From: Burkholderia sp. Bp9142
Lineage (GTDB): Bacteria > Pseudomonadota > Gammaproteobacteria > Burkholderiales > Burkholderiaceae
Direction: 5' to 3'
Assembly (NCBI RefSeq): GCF_003853415.1
Contig: NZ_QTPP01000062.1
Location: 1-36,826, forward strand
DNA: 36,826 nt
The notes below the pieces were generated by a model, which had not been told where the DNA came from, did not search any database, and was given only the letters and a program-made list of their open reading frames with translations. This document shows positions 15,914 through 23,894 of this stretch, piece after piece. The position numbers were made by a program, and so were the translations under genes. Positions within the stretch are counted from its first letter, which is position 1; each line of letters begins with the position of its first letter.

Positions 15914-17239
15914 TCATTCGATGCCGGCCGACCATTCCTTGACGCTCAGGTTGGCCGCCGCGCCGATCGTCAGGAACGGTTGCGGCGGCAACCGCTTCGG
16001 CGCCGCGAACCCGCGGAACACCTGCACGAGCCACGAGTCCATGCCCAGCGCCGCCTCGGCGGCCGCGATGCCCGACGCCGTCGCCTTGGTCGCGCCGACG
16101 CCGTTGCATGCGATCGCCGCGAAGAGGCCCGGCTCGATTTCGCCGAACGCCGGCACGCCGTTCCACGTCAGCGCCATCGCGCCTGCCCAGCGGTACGCCA
16201 TCGGCACGCCCCCGAGCATCGGGAAACGTGCGTCGAACTTGCGGTCGTGGACGCGGCCCGCGCGTGCGATCGCGCCTTCGGTCACCTGCAGCCGCGGGTT
16301 GTACGTGTAGCGCGAGCGGATCAGGATCCGGTCGCCGTCGTCGCCGCGCACGCGACGCACCGTGGTCCCCATCGGGAACGCGGGCGTCGCGGCCCATGCG
16401 CGCTCGCCGCCGAGCCGCGACGGATCGAATGCCTTCGTCATCGATGCATACGTGTAGACATGCATCAGCACGCCTTTGAAGAGACCGAAACTCTGTGCAT
16501 GCCCGTTGTTCGCCAGGATGATCTTGCCGGCGTTGACGGTGCCGTTCGGGGTCTTGATGCACCACGATGCGCGCTGCCGCTCGAGCGACAGCGCGGGCGT
16601 ATTCTCGAAAAGCCTGACCGAACCGCGGAATGAATCGGCGAGCCCCCGGATGTAGGCCGCCGGCTGGATCATGACGGTGCCGGGCGTAAAGATCGCCGAC
16701 GTGAACGACGGCGTGCCGGTGACCGTCTCGATCTCTTTCGCATCGAGCAGACGATATGGTTCGTTCACCTTATCGAGCTGGACCGCATAAGAGGCGACAT
16801 GCTTGTCGCCTTGCGGCCCCATCGCGACGTTGTACTTCCCGCACGGGTCGAAGATGTCCTTGCCCCAGCCCTTCTCGAGCGCCAGGTCGCGGGCCAGCGC
16901 GATCGCCATCCGGTGCACCTGGATGTCGTGTCGCCGCTCGTCGCTGCCCGAGCCGCCATAGTCTTCCGACGACACTTCGTGCGGCAAGTCGATGATGAAG
17001 CCCGAATTGCGGCCCGTCGCACCTTCGGCGATTTCGCCGGCCTCCAGCACGACGACCGTCAGGCGCGGATCGAGTTGCGACAGGCGCCGCGCCGCGGACA
17101 GGCCGGCGAACCCGCCGCCGATGATCGCGATGTCGGCGTTCACCGTGCCGGTGAGCGGCGCGCGCGGTGCCCGCGGGGGCAGCATCTCGACCCAGCCTGA
17201 CTTGCCGAGATGCTGCGGGAGTTTGCTCGCTACGAACAT
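15914..17239 (-). CDS. FAD-dependent oxidoreductase (DAO family, PuuB-like), second copy
   Basis: The protein has 441 residues. The FAD-binding motif AIIGGGFAGLSAARRLS is near residue 38, VVVLEAGE follows, and then GRNSGFIIDLPHEV, the same family-specific block as in the protein at 3611-4990. The C-terminal flavin-site segment ACNGVGATKATASGIAAAE is also parallel. The reaction is predicted to be oxidation of an amine or amino acid C-N bond. It has a shorter N-terminus than the first copy. It lies between the DapA-family gene (18-base gap) and proW (55-base gap) in one minus-strand operon. The two copies clearly differ in sequence, so I expect related but not identical substrates. Confidence 0.85.
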   Translation of the reverse strand: MFVASKLPQHLGKSGWVEMLPPRAPRAPLTGTVNADIAIIGGGFAGLSAARRLSQLDPRLTVVVLEAGEIAEGATGRNSGFIIDLPHEVSSEDYGGSGSDERRHDIQVHRMAIALARDLALEKGWGKDIFDPCGKYNVAMGPQGDKHVASYAVQLDKVNEPYRLLDAKEIETVTGTPSFTSAIFTPGTVMIQPAAYIRGLADSFRGSVRLFENTPALSLERQRASWCIKTPNGTVNAGKIILANNGHAQSFGLFKGVLMHVYTYASMTKAFDPSRLGGERAWAATPAFPMGTTVRRVRGDDGDRILIRSRYTYNPRLQVTEGAIARAGRVHDRKFDARFPMLGGVPMAYRWAGAMALTWNGVPAFGEIEPGLFAAIACNGVGATKATASGIAAAEAALGMDSWLVQVFRGFAAPKRLPPQPFLTIGAAANLSVKEWSAGIE

Positions 17240-17257
17240 GATGGTTCACCCGCTCCG

Positions 17258-18151
17258 TTACACGGCCCGCCGTTCGCGCTCGACCAGCGCGCCGACGGCG
17301 GTCTGCAGTGCGTCGCGCTTCGCGGCGGACAGCCGCGACAGCGGGCGACGCGGGTTGCCCGCGCCATAGCCGGTCATTTCGGCCGCGGCGTAGACGGACT
17401 GCACGTAGTCGCCTTCCCAGATCAGCGACATCGCGGGCTCCAGCAGTCGCCAGCATTCCCGCGCGTCGTCCCAGCGATGTTCCCTCGCGGCCGCGACGAG
17501 TTCGAGGCAGGTCTTCGGCGCGAAGTTGGCGCCGCCCCAGATCAGGCCGCTGACGCCGGCATACATCGCATACGGCACGAGCGGATCGGCGCCGTTCATC
17601 ATCGGCAGGCCGGTGCGGACCAGCGCGGCCTGCTTCGCCAGGTCGCCGCTGCTGTCCTTGACCGCGAGGAATTCGGGAATCTCGCACAGCCGGCGCAGCA
17701 GCGACGGCGTGATCTCGACCCCGACCGCCTGCGGCACGTTGTAACCGATGATCGGCAGCCCGCCGCGCGCGACGGCGGCGTAGAACGCGAATACGCCGTC
17801 GTCGTCGGTCGGGCCTTCGAAGAACGGCGGCAGCACCATCACGCCGCCCGCCCCGCAATCGGCCGCATGACGCGTGCGCTCGACGACATCGTCGACGAGC
17901 AGCGCGGACGTCTGCGCGATGACGCGTGCCCGCCCGTTGATGACCTTCGCGCCGAATGCGACCAGCGCCTTCGATTCCTCCTGCGACAGATACACGTGCA
18001 TGCCGGTGCCGGAACTCAGCACGAAGCCTTCGATGCCCACAGCGAGATAGCGCTCGATCAGTTGCTCCAGGCGCGCATGATCCGGTTTCCCGTTCTCATC
18101 GAAAGGAGTACTGATTGCCAGGTTGATGCCAGGGAAAGCAAAATCTTTCAT
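17258..18151 (-). CDS. Dihydrodipicolinate synthase/N-acetylneuraminate lyase family enzyme, second copy
   Basis: The protein has 297 residues and a complete TIM-barrel class I aldolase fold. The catalytic Tyr138 is in GYNVP and the Schiff-base Lys165 in AVKDSSGD. The loop that normally reads GTTGE is instead SSGTGMHVYLS (46-56), lacking the usual Glu; the first copy (6523-7434) keeps GSTGE. This points to different substrate handling. In the pathway it probably acts on the imine or 2-oxo acid made by the FAD oxidase. The ATG at 18151 lies 4 bases after the aldehyde dehydrogenase stop, so translation is probably coupled. Confidence 0.83.
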   Translation of the reverse strand: MKDFAFPGINLAISTPFDENGKPDHARLEQLIERYLAVGIEGFVLSSGTGMHVYLSQEESKALVAFGAKVINGRARVIAQTSALLVDDVVERTRHAADCGAGGVMVLPPFFEGPTDDDGVFAFYAAVARGGLPIIGYNVPQAVGVEITPSLLRRLCEIPEFLAVKDSSGDLAKQAALVRTGLPMMNGADPLVPYAMYAGVSGLIWGGANFAPKTCLELVAAAREHRWDDARECWRLLEPAMSLIWEGDYVQSVYAAAEMTGYGAGNPRRPLSRLSAAKRDALQTAVGALVERERRAV

Positions 18152-18155
18152 GTCG

Positions 18156-19655
18156 TCATGCCTCGTCCGCTTCGTTAATGTTCAGGTCGACCCAGAGGGT
18201 CTTGAGCTGCGTGTACTGGTCATGGGCGTGCAGCGAGTTGTCGCGTCCGCCGAAGCCCGACTGCTTGAAGCCGCCGAACGGGGTCGTGATGTCGCCTTCG
18301 CCGAATGCATTCACCGTCACCGTGCCTGCGCGAATCGCACGTGCCGCACGCATCGCGCGCTTTCCATTTCCGGCGAATACCGAGGCGGCAAGGCCATAGT
18401 CCGTGTCGTTCGCGATGTCGATCGCCTCCTGCATGCCGTCCACCGTGATGACGGACAGGATCGGGCCGAAGATTTCCTCGCGCGCGTGCTTCGCGTCGTT
18501 GTTCGCGACGTCGATGATGGTCGGGTGGACATAACGGCCTTCGCTCGTCTGCCCGCCGTAAAGCACGGTGTGGTCGCCGCCCAGATAGGACTGCACTTTC
18601 TCGTAATGCTGCGGCGACACCAGCGGCCCGATCCGGTTGGCCGGGTCGAGCGGATCGCCCACATGCCATTCGTCGGCCAGCTTCGTGATCTTGTCCAGCA
18701 GGGGCACCTTGATGTCGCGATGAACGATCAGCCGCGAAATCGCCGAGCAGTTTTCGCCCATGTTCCAGAATGCGCCGTTGACGATGTGGCCCGCGACGGC
18801 ATCGAGATCGGTCGCATCGGCCATCACGACGCACGGATTCTTCCCGCCCATCTCGAGCACGACCTCCTTGAGGTTGCTCTCGGCCGAGTACGACAGGAAG
18901 CGCCGGCCGGTGTCGGTGGACCCGGTGAAGGACACCATGTCGATGTCGCGATGCCGGCCGATCGGTTCGCCGACCGCCGGGCCCGTACCGGTCACGACGT
19001 TGAATACGCCGGGCGGAATGCCGGCCTCGAGCGCGAGTTCGGCGACCCGCATCGTCGTGAGCGAGGTTTCCTCGGCGGGCTTCACGACCAGCGTGCAGCC
19101 GGCCGCGAGCGACGGACCGATTTTCCACGCGAGCATCAGCAGCGGGAAATTCCAGGGCAGCACCAGGCCGGCGACGCCGACGGGTTCGCGCACGATCATC
19201 GAGATATGGCCGTCGGAGGCCGGCGACACCTGGTCGTAGATCTTGTCGATCGCTTCCGCATGCCAGCGCAGCACGTTGATCGTTTCCGGAATGTCGACCG
19301 TCTGACAGTCGTAGATCGTCTTGCCGCTGTCGAGGCTCTCCATCACCGACAGCTCGAGCGCATGCTGCTCGACGAGATCGGCCAGCCGGAGAATCGCCTG
19401 CTTGCGTGCGGCCGGATGCAGCTTCGACCAGCGGCCGTCGTCGAACGCGGCGCGGGCGGCGGCGACCGCGGCATCGACGTCTTCCTTCGCGCACGCCGGC
19501 ACGTCGGCGAGATGCTCGCCCGTTGCCGGGTTGATCGTCGCGAACGTTTCGCCGGACGCCGACGCGCGCGCTTCGCCGTCGATCACGACGCGGCGCGGCA
19601 GGTTCAATTCACGAGCGATCCGTTGATACTCGCTCCTGGACAGCAACTCAGTCAT
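18156..19655 (-). CDS. Aldehyde dehydrogenase (PuuC-like), second copy
   Basis: The protein has 499 residues. It has LPWNFPLLM (Asn169), VSFTGSTDTGRR, general-base Glu268 in LEMGGKNP and nucleophile Cys303 in NMGENCSAISRL. The C-terminus has TPFGGFKQSGFGGRD. Residue numbering and most motifs are collinear with the protein at 7434-8936, so the two are paralogs. It oxidises an aldehyde, with NAD(P), at the end of the adjacent oxidase/DapA-family route. It is the first enzyme gene after the GntR regulator (61-base gap) and probably shares its transcript. Confidence 0.9.
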   Translation of the reverse strand: MTELLSRSEYQRIARELNLPRRVVIDGEARASASGETFATINPATGEHLADVPACAKEDVDAAVAAARAAFDDGRWSKLHPAARKQAILRLADLVEQHALELSVMESLDSGKTIYDCQTVDIPETINVLRWHAEAIDKIYDQVSPASDGHISMIVREPVGVAGLVLPWNFPLLMLAWKIGPSLAAGCTLVVKPAEETSLTTMRVAELALEAGIPPGVFNVVTGTGPAVGEPIGRHRDIDMVSFTGSTDTGRRFLSYSAESNLKEVVLEMGGKNPCVVMADATDLDAVAGHIVNGAFWNMGENCSAISRLIVHRDIKVPLLDKITKLADEWHVGDPLDPANRIGPLVSPQHYEKVQSYLGGDHTVLYGGQTSEGRYVHPTIIDVANNDAKHAREEIFGPILSVITVDGMQEAIDIANDTDYGLAASVFAGNGKRAMRAARAIRAGTVTVNAFGEGDITTPFGGFKQSGFGGRDNSLHAHDQYTQLKTLWVDLNINEADEA

Positions 19656-19716
19656 ATCAGTCTCTCATCGACACGGGGTTTCATGAGGAACCGAACCAGC
19701 CGCTCGGTTCGTGGTG

Positions 19717-20442
19717 CTAAAAATCAATCGATACGTCGACACCTTCGGGCGCCACGTACGACGCCATGTTTCTGCGCGCCAGGTAGACGTGCGCGCTGAC
19801 GATCTCTCCGGCGGCCTGCGCGTCGCGGCGCTCGATGGCGTCGATGATCGCGTCGTGCTGCTGGACCGCTTCGACGAGTTCGGCTTCCATCTTCTCGTCG
19901 CGCGGTTGATAAAACGTCTTCGCGAGCCGCGCATGATCGATCAGCAGGCGGCACAGGCTCGGCAGCAGGTACGGGTTGTGGGCCATCTTGCCGATCGCGA
20001 GGTGAAACTCGTCGTTCTGCAGCACCCGCTCGTCCACCCCGCCGCCTTCCACCGCCGCGCGAAACCGCTCCTGGATACGCTTCAACCCGTCGATTTCCAC
20101 CTGGGTCGCATGCATCGCGGCCAGCTTGGTCGTCGCCACGTAAATCAGCGGCGCCGCCAGGAAATAGTTGCGCAGCGAGTCGTAGTTCATCGACGCGACC
20201 CGCGCCGCGCGATTCGCCTCGAGCTCGATATAGCCTTCCGCCGCCATCTGCCGCATCAGCTCGCGTACCGGCGGACGGGACAGCCCGAACTCCTCGCCGA
20301 GCGCCACCTCGTCCAGCGTCGCCCCGGGCTGGAGCTCCATGCTGAGGATCCGGTGTCGAAGCGTCTGCGCCAGAACCGCCTTGCGATCCAGCGACGGCGA
20401 CTGCGCATCGTCACGTTCCGTGTCCACGAGATTCGCCTTCAT
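19717..20442 (-). CDS. GntR-family regulator with FCD domain, first gene of the ABC-coupled catabolic operon
   Basis: The protein has 241 residues from the ATG at 20442. That start follows an AGGAG ribosome site and begins MKANLVDTERD; an upstream in-frame ATG at 20490 would put the operator palindrome inside the coding region and is rejected. A winged helix (about 18-85, GEEFGLSRPPVRELMRQM) is followed by an FCD domain with NDEFH (143-147), DHARL (169-173) and QHDAII. It is strongly similar to the regulator at 2468-3223. Unlike that one it is co-directional with the genes it probably controls, so it would be autoregulated. The effector is probably an intermediate of the oxidase/DapA-family/aldehyde dehydrogenase route. 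Confidence 0.87.
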   Translation of the reverse strand: MKANLVDTERDDAQSPSLDRKAVLAQTLRHRILSMELQPGATLDEVALGEEFGLSRPPVRELMRQMAAEGYIELEANRAARVASMNYDSLRNYFLAAPLIYVATTKLAAMHATQVEIDGLKRIQERFRAAVEGGGVDERVLQNDEFHLAIGKMAHNPYLLPSLCRLLIDHARLAKTFYQPRDEKMEAELVEAVQQHDAIIDAIERRDAQAAGEIVSAHVYLARRNMASYVAPEGVDVSIDF

Positions 20443-20467
20443 GTGCTCTCCTGTTGCATGCATCGTC

Positions 20468-20483
20468 TGTATACAAATTGTAT
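20468..20483. promoter_or_regulatory. Candidate GntR operator upstream of the second regulator gene
   Basis: A perfect inverted repeat, ATACAA-A-TTGTAT (20471-20483), overlaps the palindrome TGTATACA (20468-20475). It lies 26 bases before the ATG of the GntR gene, where a repressor would block the start of the operon. The form is typical of FadR/FCD-type operators and differs from the TAGAC/GTCTA sites of the paralogous regulator. Confidence 0.7.
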
Positions 20484-20490
20484 TCGTCAA

Positions 20491-20897
20491 GACTTCAATG
20501 TGTCTAATACGGGAAACTGCTTATGCGGCGGGGCCTGGCAACAGCCTCAAGACCAGCCAGACGGGCGGCGACCAGCGTGCGACTTCCGCCCTCCCGAGGC
20601 CGCCCGGACAACGCTCCACGCACTCCCAGCCCGGATGTTAGAGGAACAAACCGCGTCGGACGCCCGATTCGGCCGGCACGAAATGGCTGGAGAGGAATCG
20701 GGCGGCCCATCGCGATCTGCCCCACCGCCGGAACGCACTGATCCATCGATTGCGGATTGCGGCGCGCGCCGCCTGCGGCGAACGCGAAGCATCCTCCGCA
20801 CCTTGCCGGCTCGCATCACTTCATCGCGAACGAAATCCACCGCGGCAATATTCCGATCGTTGCCGCCGCGGCAATGGCCGCGCGGGCGCGCGTCACG
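20491..20897. other. Spacer between divergent promoters
   Basis: About 400 bases lie between the GntR operator and the reductase promoter. The GC content is high. I see no convincing gene, hairpin terminator or repeat in it. Confidence 0.5.
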
Positions 20898-20964
20898 CAT
20901 AACCTAATGTAATGGCGGCCGGAAAATAAAGCGCATTGACGCTGTTTTAGTGCCCGCCAATACT
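20898..20964 (+). promoter_or_regulatory. Promoter and upstream activator element of the reductase gene
   Basis: TTGACG (20936-20941), a 17-nt spacer and AATACT (20959-20964) form a sigma-70-like promoter. Upstream are GGAAAATAAAGCGCA (20921-20935) and CATAACCTAATGTAATG (20898-20914). The element matches the one before the Rieske oxygenase gene (11414-11348, minus strand) at 51 of 67 positions. The leader to the ATG is about 130 bases. Confidence 0.85.
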
Positions 20965-21101
20965 CGGGCCACTGCGAAGGCACTCCGGGCATGGAGCGAG
21001 ACATCGGAACGAGGCGCGACAGCGGCCCGTCATCGAAATCCGGCTTTCGCGAATGACTGCGTGCACGTCGAGCGTGCCACGCGCCCCAAGGAAGCGATGC
21101 C

Positions 21102-22241
21102 ATGAACTCCGTAGCCAGCATGTTCGATCCCGCCCCCGAAGCACACGACCGATTCTCCAACCCCGGCACGTGGGACAGCACCGGAAGAACCTGGGCGAGC
21201 GGCGAGCAGCAGGTGCTGACGTGCTGCCGCGTCGTCGACGAGACGCACGACGTCAAAAGCTTCGAGTTCCGCGTGGGCGACGGCTCGCCCGTTCGCTTCG
21301 AACCCGGCCAGTTCATGACGGTGTCGGCGCACGTCCACGGCCAGCCGGTCGAGCGCTGCTACACGATCTCGTCGCCGCCGACGCGCCCCTATCTGCTGTC
21401 CATCACGGTGAAGCGGGTCCCCGGCGGCGTCATGTCGAACTGGCTGCACGACACCATGAAGCCGGGCAGCCAGCTGCTGGCGTACGGCCCGTCGGGCAGC
21501 TTCACGCCGACGGCAGCGCCCGCCGCCAAGCTGCTGTACCTGTCCGCCGGCTCGGGCGTGACACCGCTGATGTCGATGACGCGCGCGAGCATCGACCTCG
21601 GGCTCGACCTGGACATCGTGTTCGTGCACAGCACGCGAACGCCCGCCGACATCGTGTTCCGCAAGGAACTGCGGCGGCTCGAAGCGCTGTCGCCGCGCCT
21701 GCGCACGTTCTTCGTCTGTGAAGGCGTCGGCGACGAGGCGCACTGGCCGGGACCGATCGGCCGGCTCAGCCTGCCGCTGCTTGCCGAACAGGTGCCCGAC
21801 TACGCCGCGCGCGAAGCCTTCACTTGCGGCCCGGCCGGCTACATGAATGCGGTGCGCGACGTGCTGCGCAGCGGCGGTCACGATCCCGCGCGCTATCACC
21901 AGGAGAGCTTCGACATCGGCGCCGGCGTCGCGCCGGAACCGGCCGCACCTGCCGCACCCGCATCCGAAGCGTCGTCGGAGACCTTCACGATCAAGCTGTC
22001 GCGCTCGTCGAAGACGTTCACGATGCACGCCACCGACACCGTGCTGTCGGCGGCGAGAAAGGCCGGCCTCGCGATTCCGTCGTCCTGCAGCCAGGGCATC
22101 TGCGGCACCTGCAAGACCAAGGTACTCGACGGCACGGTGGACATGCAGCACAACGGCGGGATTCGCGACCGGGAAGTCCAGAAGGGCTTCCGGCTGCTCT
22201 GCTGCAGCCGCCCGACGTCGGACCTCGTACTCGAACTCTAG
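21102..22241 (+). CDS. Flavin/ferredoxin oxidoreductase (FNR domain plus C-terminal 2Fe-2S), Rieske oxygenase reductase
   Basis: The protein has 379 residues. The flavin-binding domain has FEPGQFMTV (66-74) and RCYTISS (85-91). The NAD(P)H domain has LSAGSGVTPLMSM (148-160) and the C-terminal TCGPAGYM (241-248). After an Ala/Pro-rich linker (about 278-292), a plant-type ferredoxin domain carries Cys329, Cys334, Cys337 and a fourth ligand at Cys367 or Cys368 (CSQGICGTCKTK, then LLCCS). This is the architecture of GbcB-type reductases that supply electrons from NADH to Rieske demethylases. The start has AAGGAAG 7 bases upstream. Its promoter is nearly a copy of the Rieske oxygenase promoter 9.6 kb away. 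The M24 gene follows 123 bases later in the same direction and is probably co-transcribed. Confidence 0.88.
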   Translation: MNSVASMFDPAPEAHDRFSNPGTWDSTGRTWASGEQQVLTCCRVVDETHDVKSFEFRVGDGSPVRFEPGQFMTVSAHVHGQPVERCYTISSPPTRPYLLSITVKRVPGGVMSNWLHDTMKPGSQLLAYGPSGSFTPTAAPAAKLLYLSAGSGVTPLMSMTRASIDLGLDLDIVFVHSTRTPADIVFRKELRRLEALSPRLRTFFVCEGVGDEAHWPGPIGRLSLPLLAEQVPDYAAREAFTCGPAGYMNAVRDVLRSGGHDPARYHQESFDIGAGVAPEPAAPAAPASEASSETFTIKLSRSSKTFTMHATDTVLSAARKAGLAIPSSCSQGICGTCKTKVLDGTVDMQHNGGIRDREVQKGFRLLCCSRPTSDLVLEL

Positions 22242-22364
22242 TCCGGCAGAAAACGCGCGCGCGGCACGGTCACGGGCCTTTCCACATGAGCCCGGATCAC
22301 GCCGGCGCGCTTCACTCCACATTCCCTGCAAACGCACCATCAGAACAACCCCAGGAGGCACAGT

Positions 22365-23594
22365 ATGGCGGGCGCTCAGCTCCTCGATGTAAGCAGTGCT
22401 ATTGATCAGAATGACAAGGATGCAGTCTTGCGCGACGTACGCGCATACCGGTTGGCCCGGGTTCAGGAACAGCTGCTCGCGCAAAAGATCCCGGCGATCC
22501 TGCTGTACGACCCGGTCAACATTCGCTACGCGACCGATACGTCGAACATGCAGGTGTGGGCCGGGCGCAACCCGGCACGCTACGTGATGGTGTTCGCCAC
22601 CGGGCGCATCGTCGCGTGGGAATTCCACAGCAGCGAGCACGTGTGGGACGGCCTGGATCTCGACGTGGAACTGCGCGGCGCGGTCAGCTGGACCTACTTC
22701 AACGCCGGCCCCGATGCGGAGCAGCGCGCCGAGACGTGGGGCGCCGAGATCGTCGACGTGTTCCGCAAGCACGCGCCGGGCGAGCGCTTCCTGGCCGTCG
22801 ATCGCCTCGACCCGTTCGGCACCGCGTACCTGGAGAAGCACGGACTCACGCTGACGGACGGCCAGGAACTAATGGAAACCGCCCGGCTCATCAAATCGTC
22901 GGGCGAGCTCGTGTTGATCGGCGAATCGCTGCGCACCGCCGAGAAAGGGATCGAGCGGATGCGGCGCGAACTGCGGCCGGGCCTGACCGAGAACGACATC
23001 TGGGCGAACCTGCATTACGAGAACATCCGCCATGGCGGCGAATGGATCGAGACGCGGCTGCTGGCCTCCGGCGACCGGACCAACCCGTGGATGCACGAAT
23101 GTTCGTCGCGGGTGCTCGAGGCAGGCGACCTGCTCGCGTTCGACACCGACATGGTCGGGCCGAACGGTTACTGCTCGGACATCTCCCGTACCTGGCTCGT
23201 CGGCGACGGCCGTCCGTCGGACGAGCAACGCAAGCTGTACGAATACGCGTATGCACAGGTCCATTTCAACATGGATCTGCTGCGGCCCGGCATGACGTTC
23301 CGCGAGTTCTCGGAAAAGGCGTGGAAGATCCCCGACCCGTTCGTGAAGAACCGCTACTGCTGCCTGGCGCACGGCATCGGGATGGTCGACGAGTATCCGT
23401 CGATCGCGCACCAGGTCGACTGGGACAGCGCGGGTTACGACGGCCGGTTCGAGGTCGGCATGACGGTCTGCGTCGAAAGCTACATCGGCGCGGAAGGCGG
23501 CAGCCAGGGCGTCAAGCTCGAACAGCAGGTCGTGCTGACCGAGCACGGCTGCGTGTCGCTGACCGACTGCGCGTTCGAAACCGACTGGCTGTAA
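22365..23594 (+). CDS. M24-family (creatinase fold) protein with DddP-like active site, candidate DMSP/onium lyase
   Basis: The protein has 409 residues in the pita-bread fold family. It contains YDPVNIRYATDTSNMQVW (48-65), GGEWIETRLLASGDRTNPW (224-242), FDTDMVGPNGYCSD (259-272), CLAHGIGMVDEYP (333-345) and CVESYIGAEGGSQGVKLEQ (369-387). The predicted metal and catalytic residues are Asp260, Asp262, Asp272, His336, Asp342, Glu371 and Glu386. Their spacings (2, 10, 64, 6, 29, 15) equal those I recall for DddP, in which the Asp six residues after the His is the catalytic base for DMSP cleavage to DMS and acrylate. Ordinary aminopeptidases and creatinases lack the NIRYATD and GGEWIETR blocks together. 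A strong AGGAGG site precedes the ATG, and a terminator follows. The substrate is untested; it could be another betaine or onium compound, or it could be hydrolysed rather than cleaved by elimination. Confidence 0.72.
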   Translation: MAGAQLLDVSSAIDQNDKDAVLRDVRAYRLARVQEQLLAQKIPAILLYDPVNIRYATDTSNMQVWAGRNPARYVMVFATGRIVAWEFHSSEHVWDGLDLDVELRGAVSWTYFNAGPDAEQRAETWGAEIVDVFRKHAPGERFLAVDRLDPFGTAYLEKHGLTLTDGQELMETARLIKSSGELVLIGESLRTAEKGIERMRRELRPGLTENDIWANLHYENIRHGGEWIETRLLASGDRTNPWMHECSSRVLEAGDLLAFDTDMVGPNGYCSDISRTWLVGDGRPSDEQRKLYEYAYAQVHFNMDLLRPGMTFREFSEKAWKIPDPFVKNRYCCLAHGIGMVDEYPSIAHQVDWDSAGYDGRFEVGMTVCVESYIGAEGGSQGVKLEQQVVLTEHGCVSLTDCAFETDWL

Positions 23595-23786
23595 ATCCTC
23601 ATGGCAGGCGCCGCCTTCCGGCTGGCAACGACATCGCGAGACACCATGTCAGGCCGTCTTCGCGTGGTTGATGTCGGTCCGGGGAAGCAATTCGCCATCG
23701 ATCTGCATGGCAGCCTGAAGGCGGCGGCGTGATGCATCGCCGATAGCGACGCGCGACGCGGGCCGGACGGCAACAGCGGTGCACGC

Positions 23787-23821
23787 ATGGCGGCCGGTGT
23801 CAAATCGGCCGCCATTTTTTG
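23787..23821 (+). terminator. Rho-independent terminator after the M24 gene
   Basis: A perfect 10-bp stem (ATGGCGGCCG at 23787-23796 with CGGCCGCCAT at 23806-23815) encloses a 9-nt loop and ends in TTTTTT. It closes the reductase-M24 transcript and implies that the cupin gene 74 bases further on has its own promoter. Confidence 0.85.
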
Positions 23822-23894
23822 CTGTCCGGACCCGCACGTTTCTGCGTAGACTTTCGTATCATCAAGCCAAGTGACCGCGGGAGCAGAAACCAGC

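Noticed and set aside
19717..20490. The longer GntR start at 20490
   Set aside because: It would put the operator palindrome in the coding region and lacks a ribosome site; the ATG at 20442 has AGGAG.
22365..23594. Calling the M24 protein a Xaa-Pro aminopeptidase, creatinase or ectoine hydrolase
   Set aside because: The extra Asp260, the Asp six residues after the metal His, and the NIRYATD/GGEWIETR blocks fit DddP better. The alternative is kept open in the entry.
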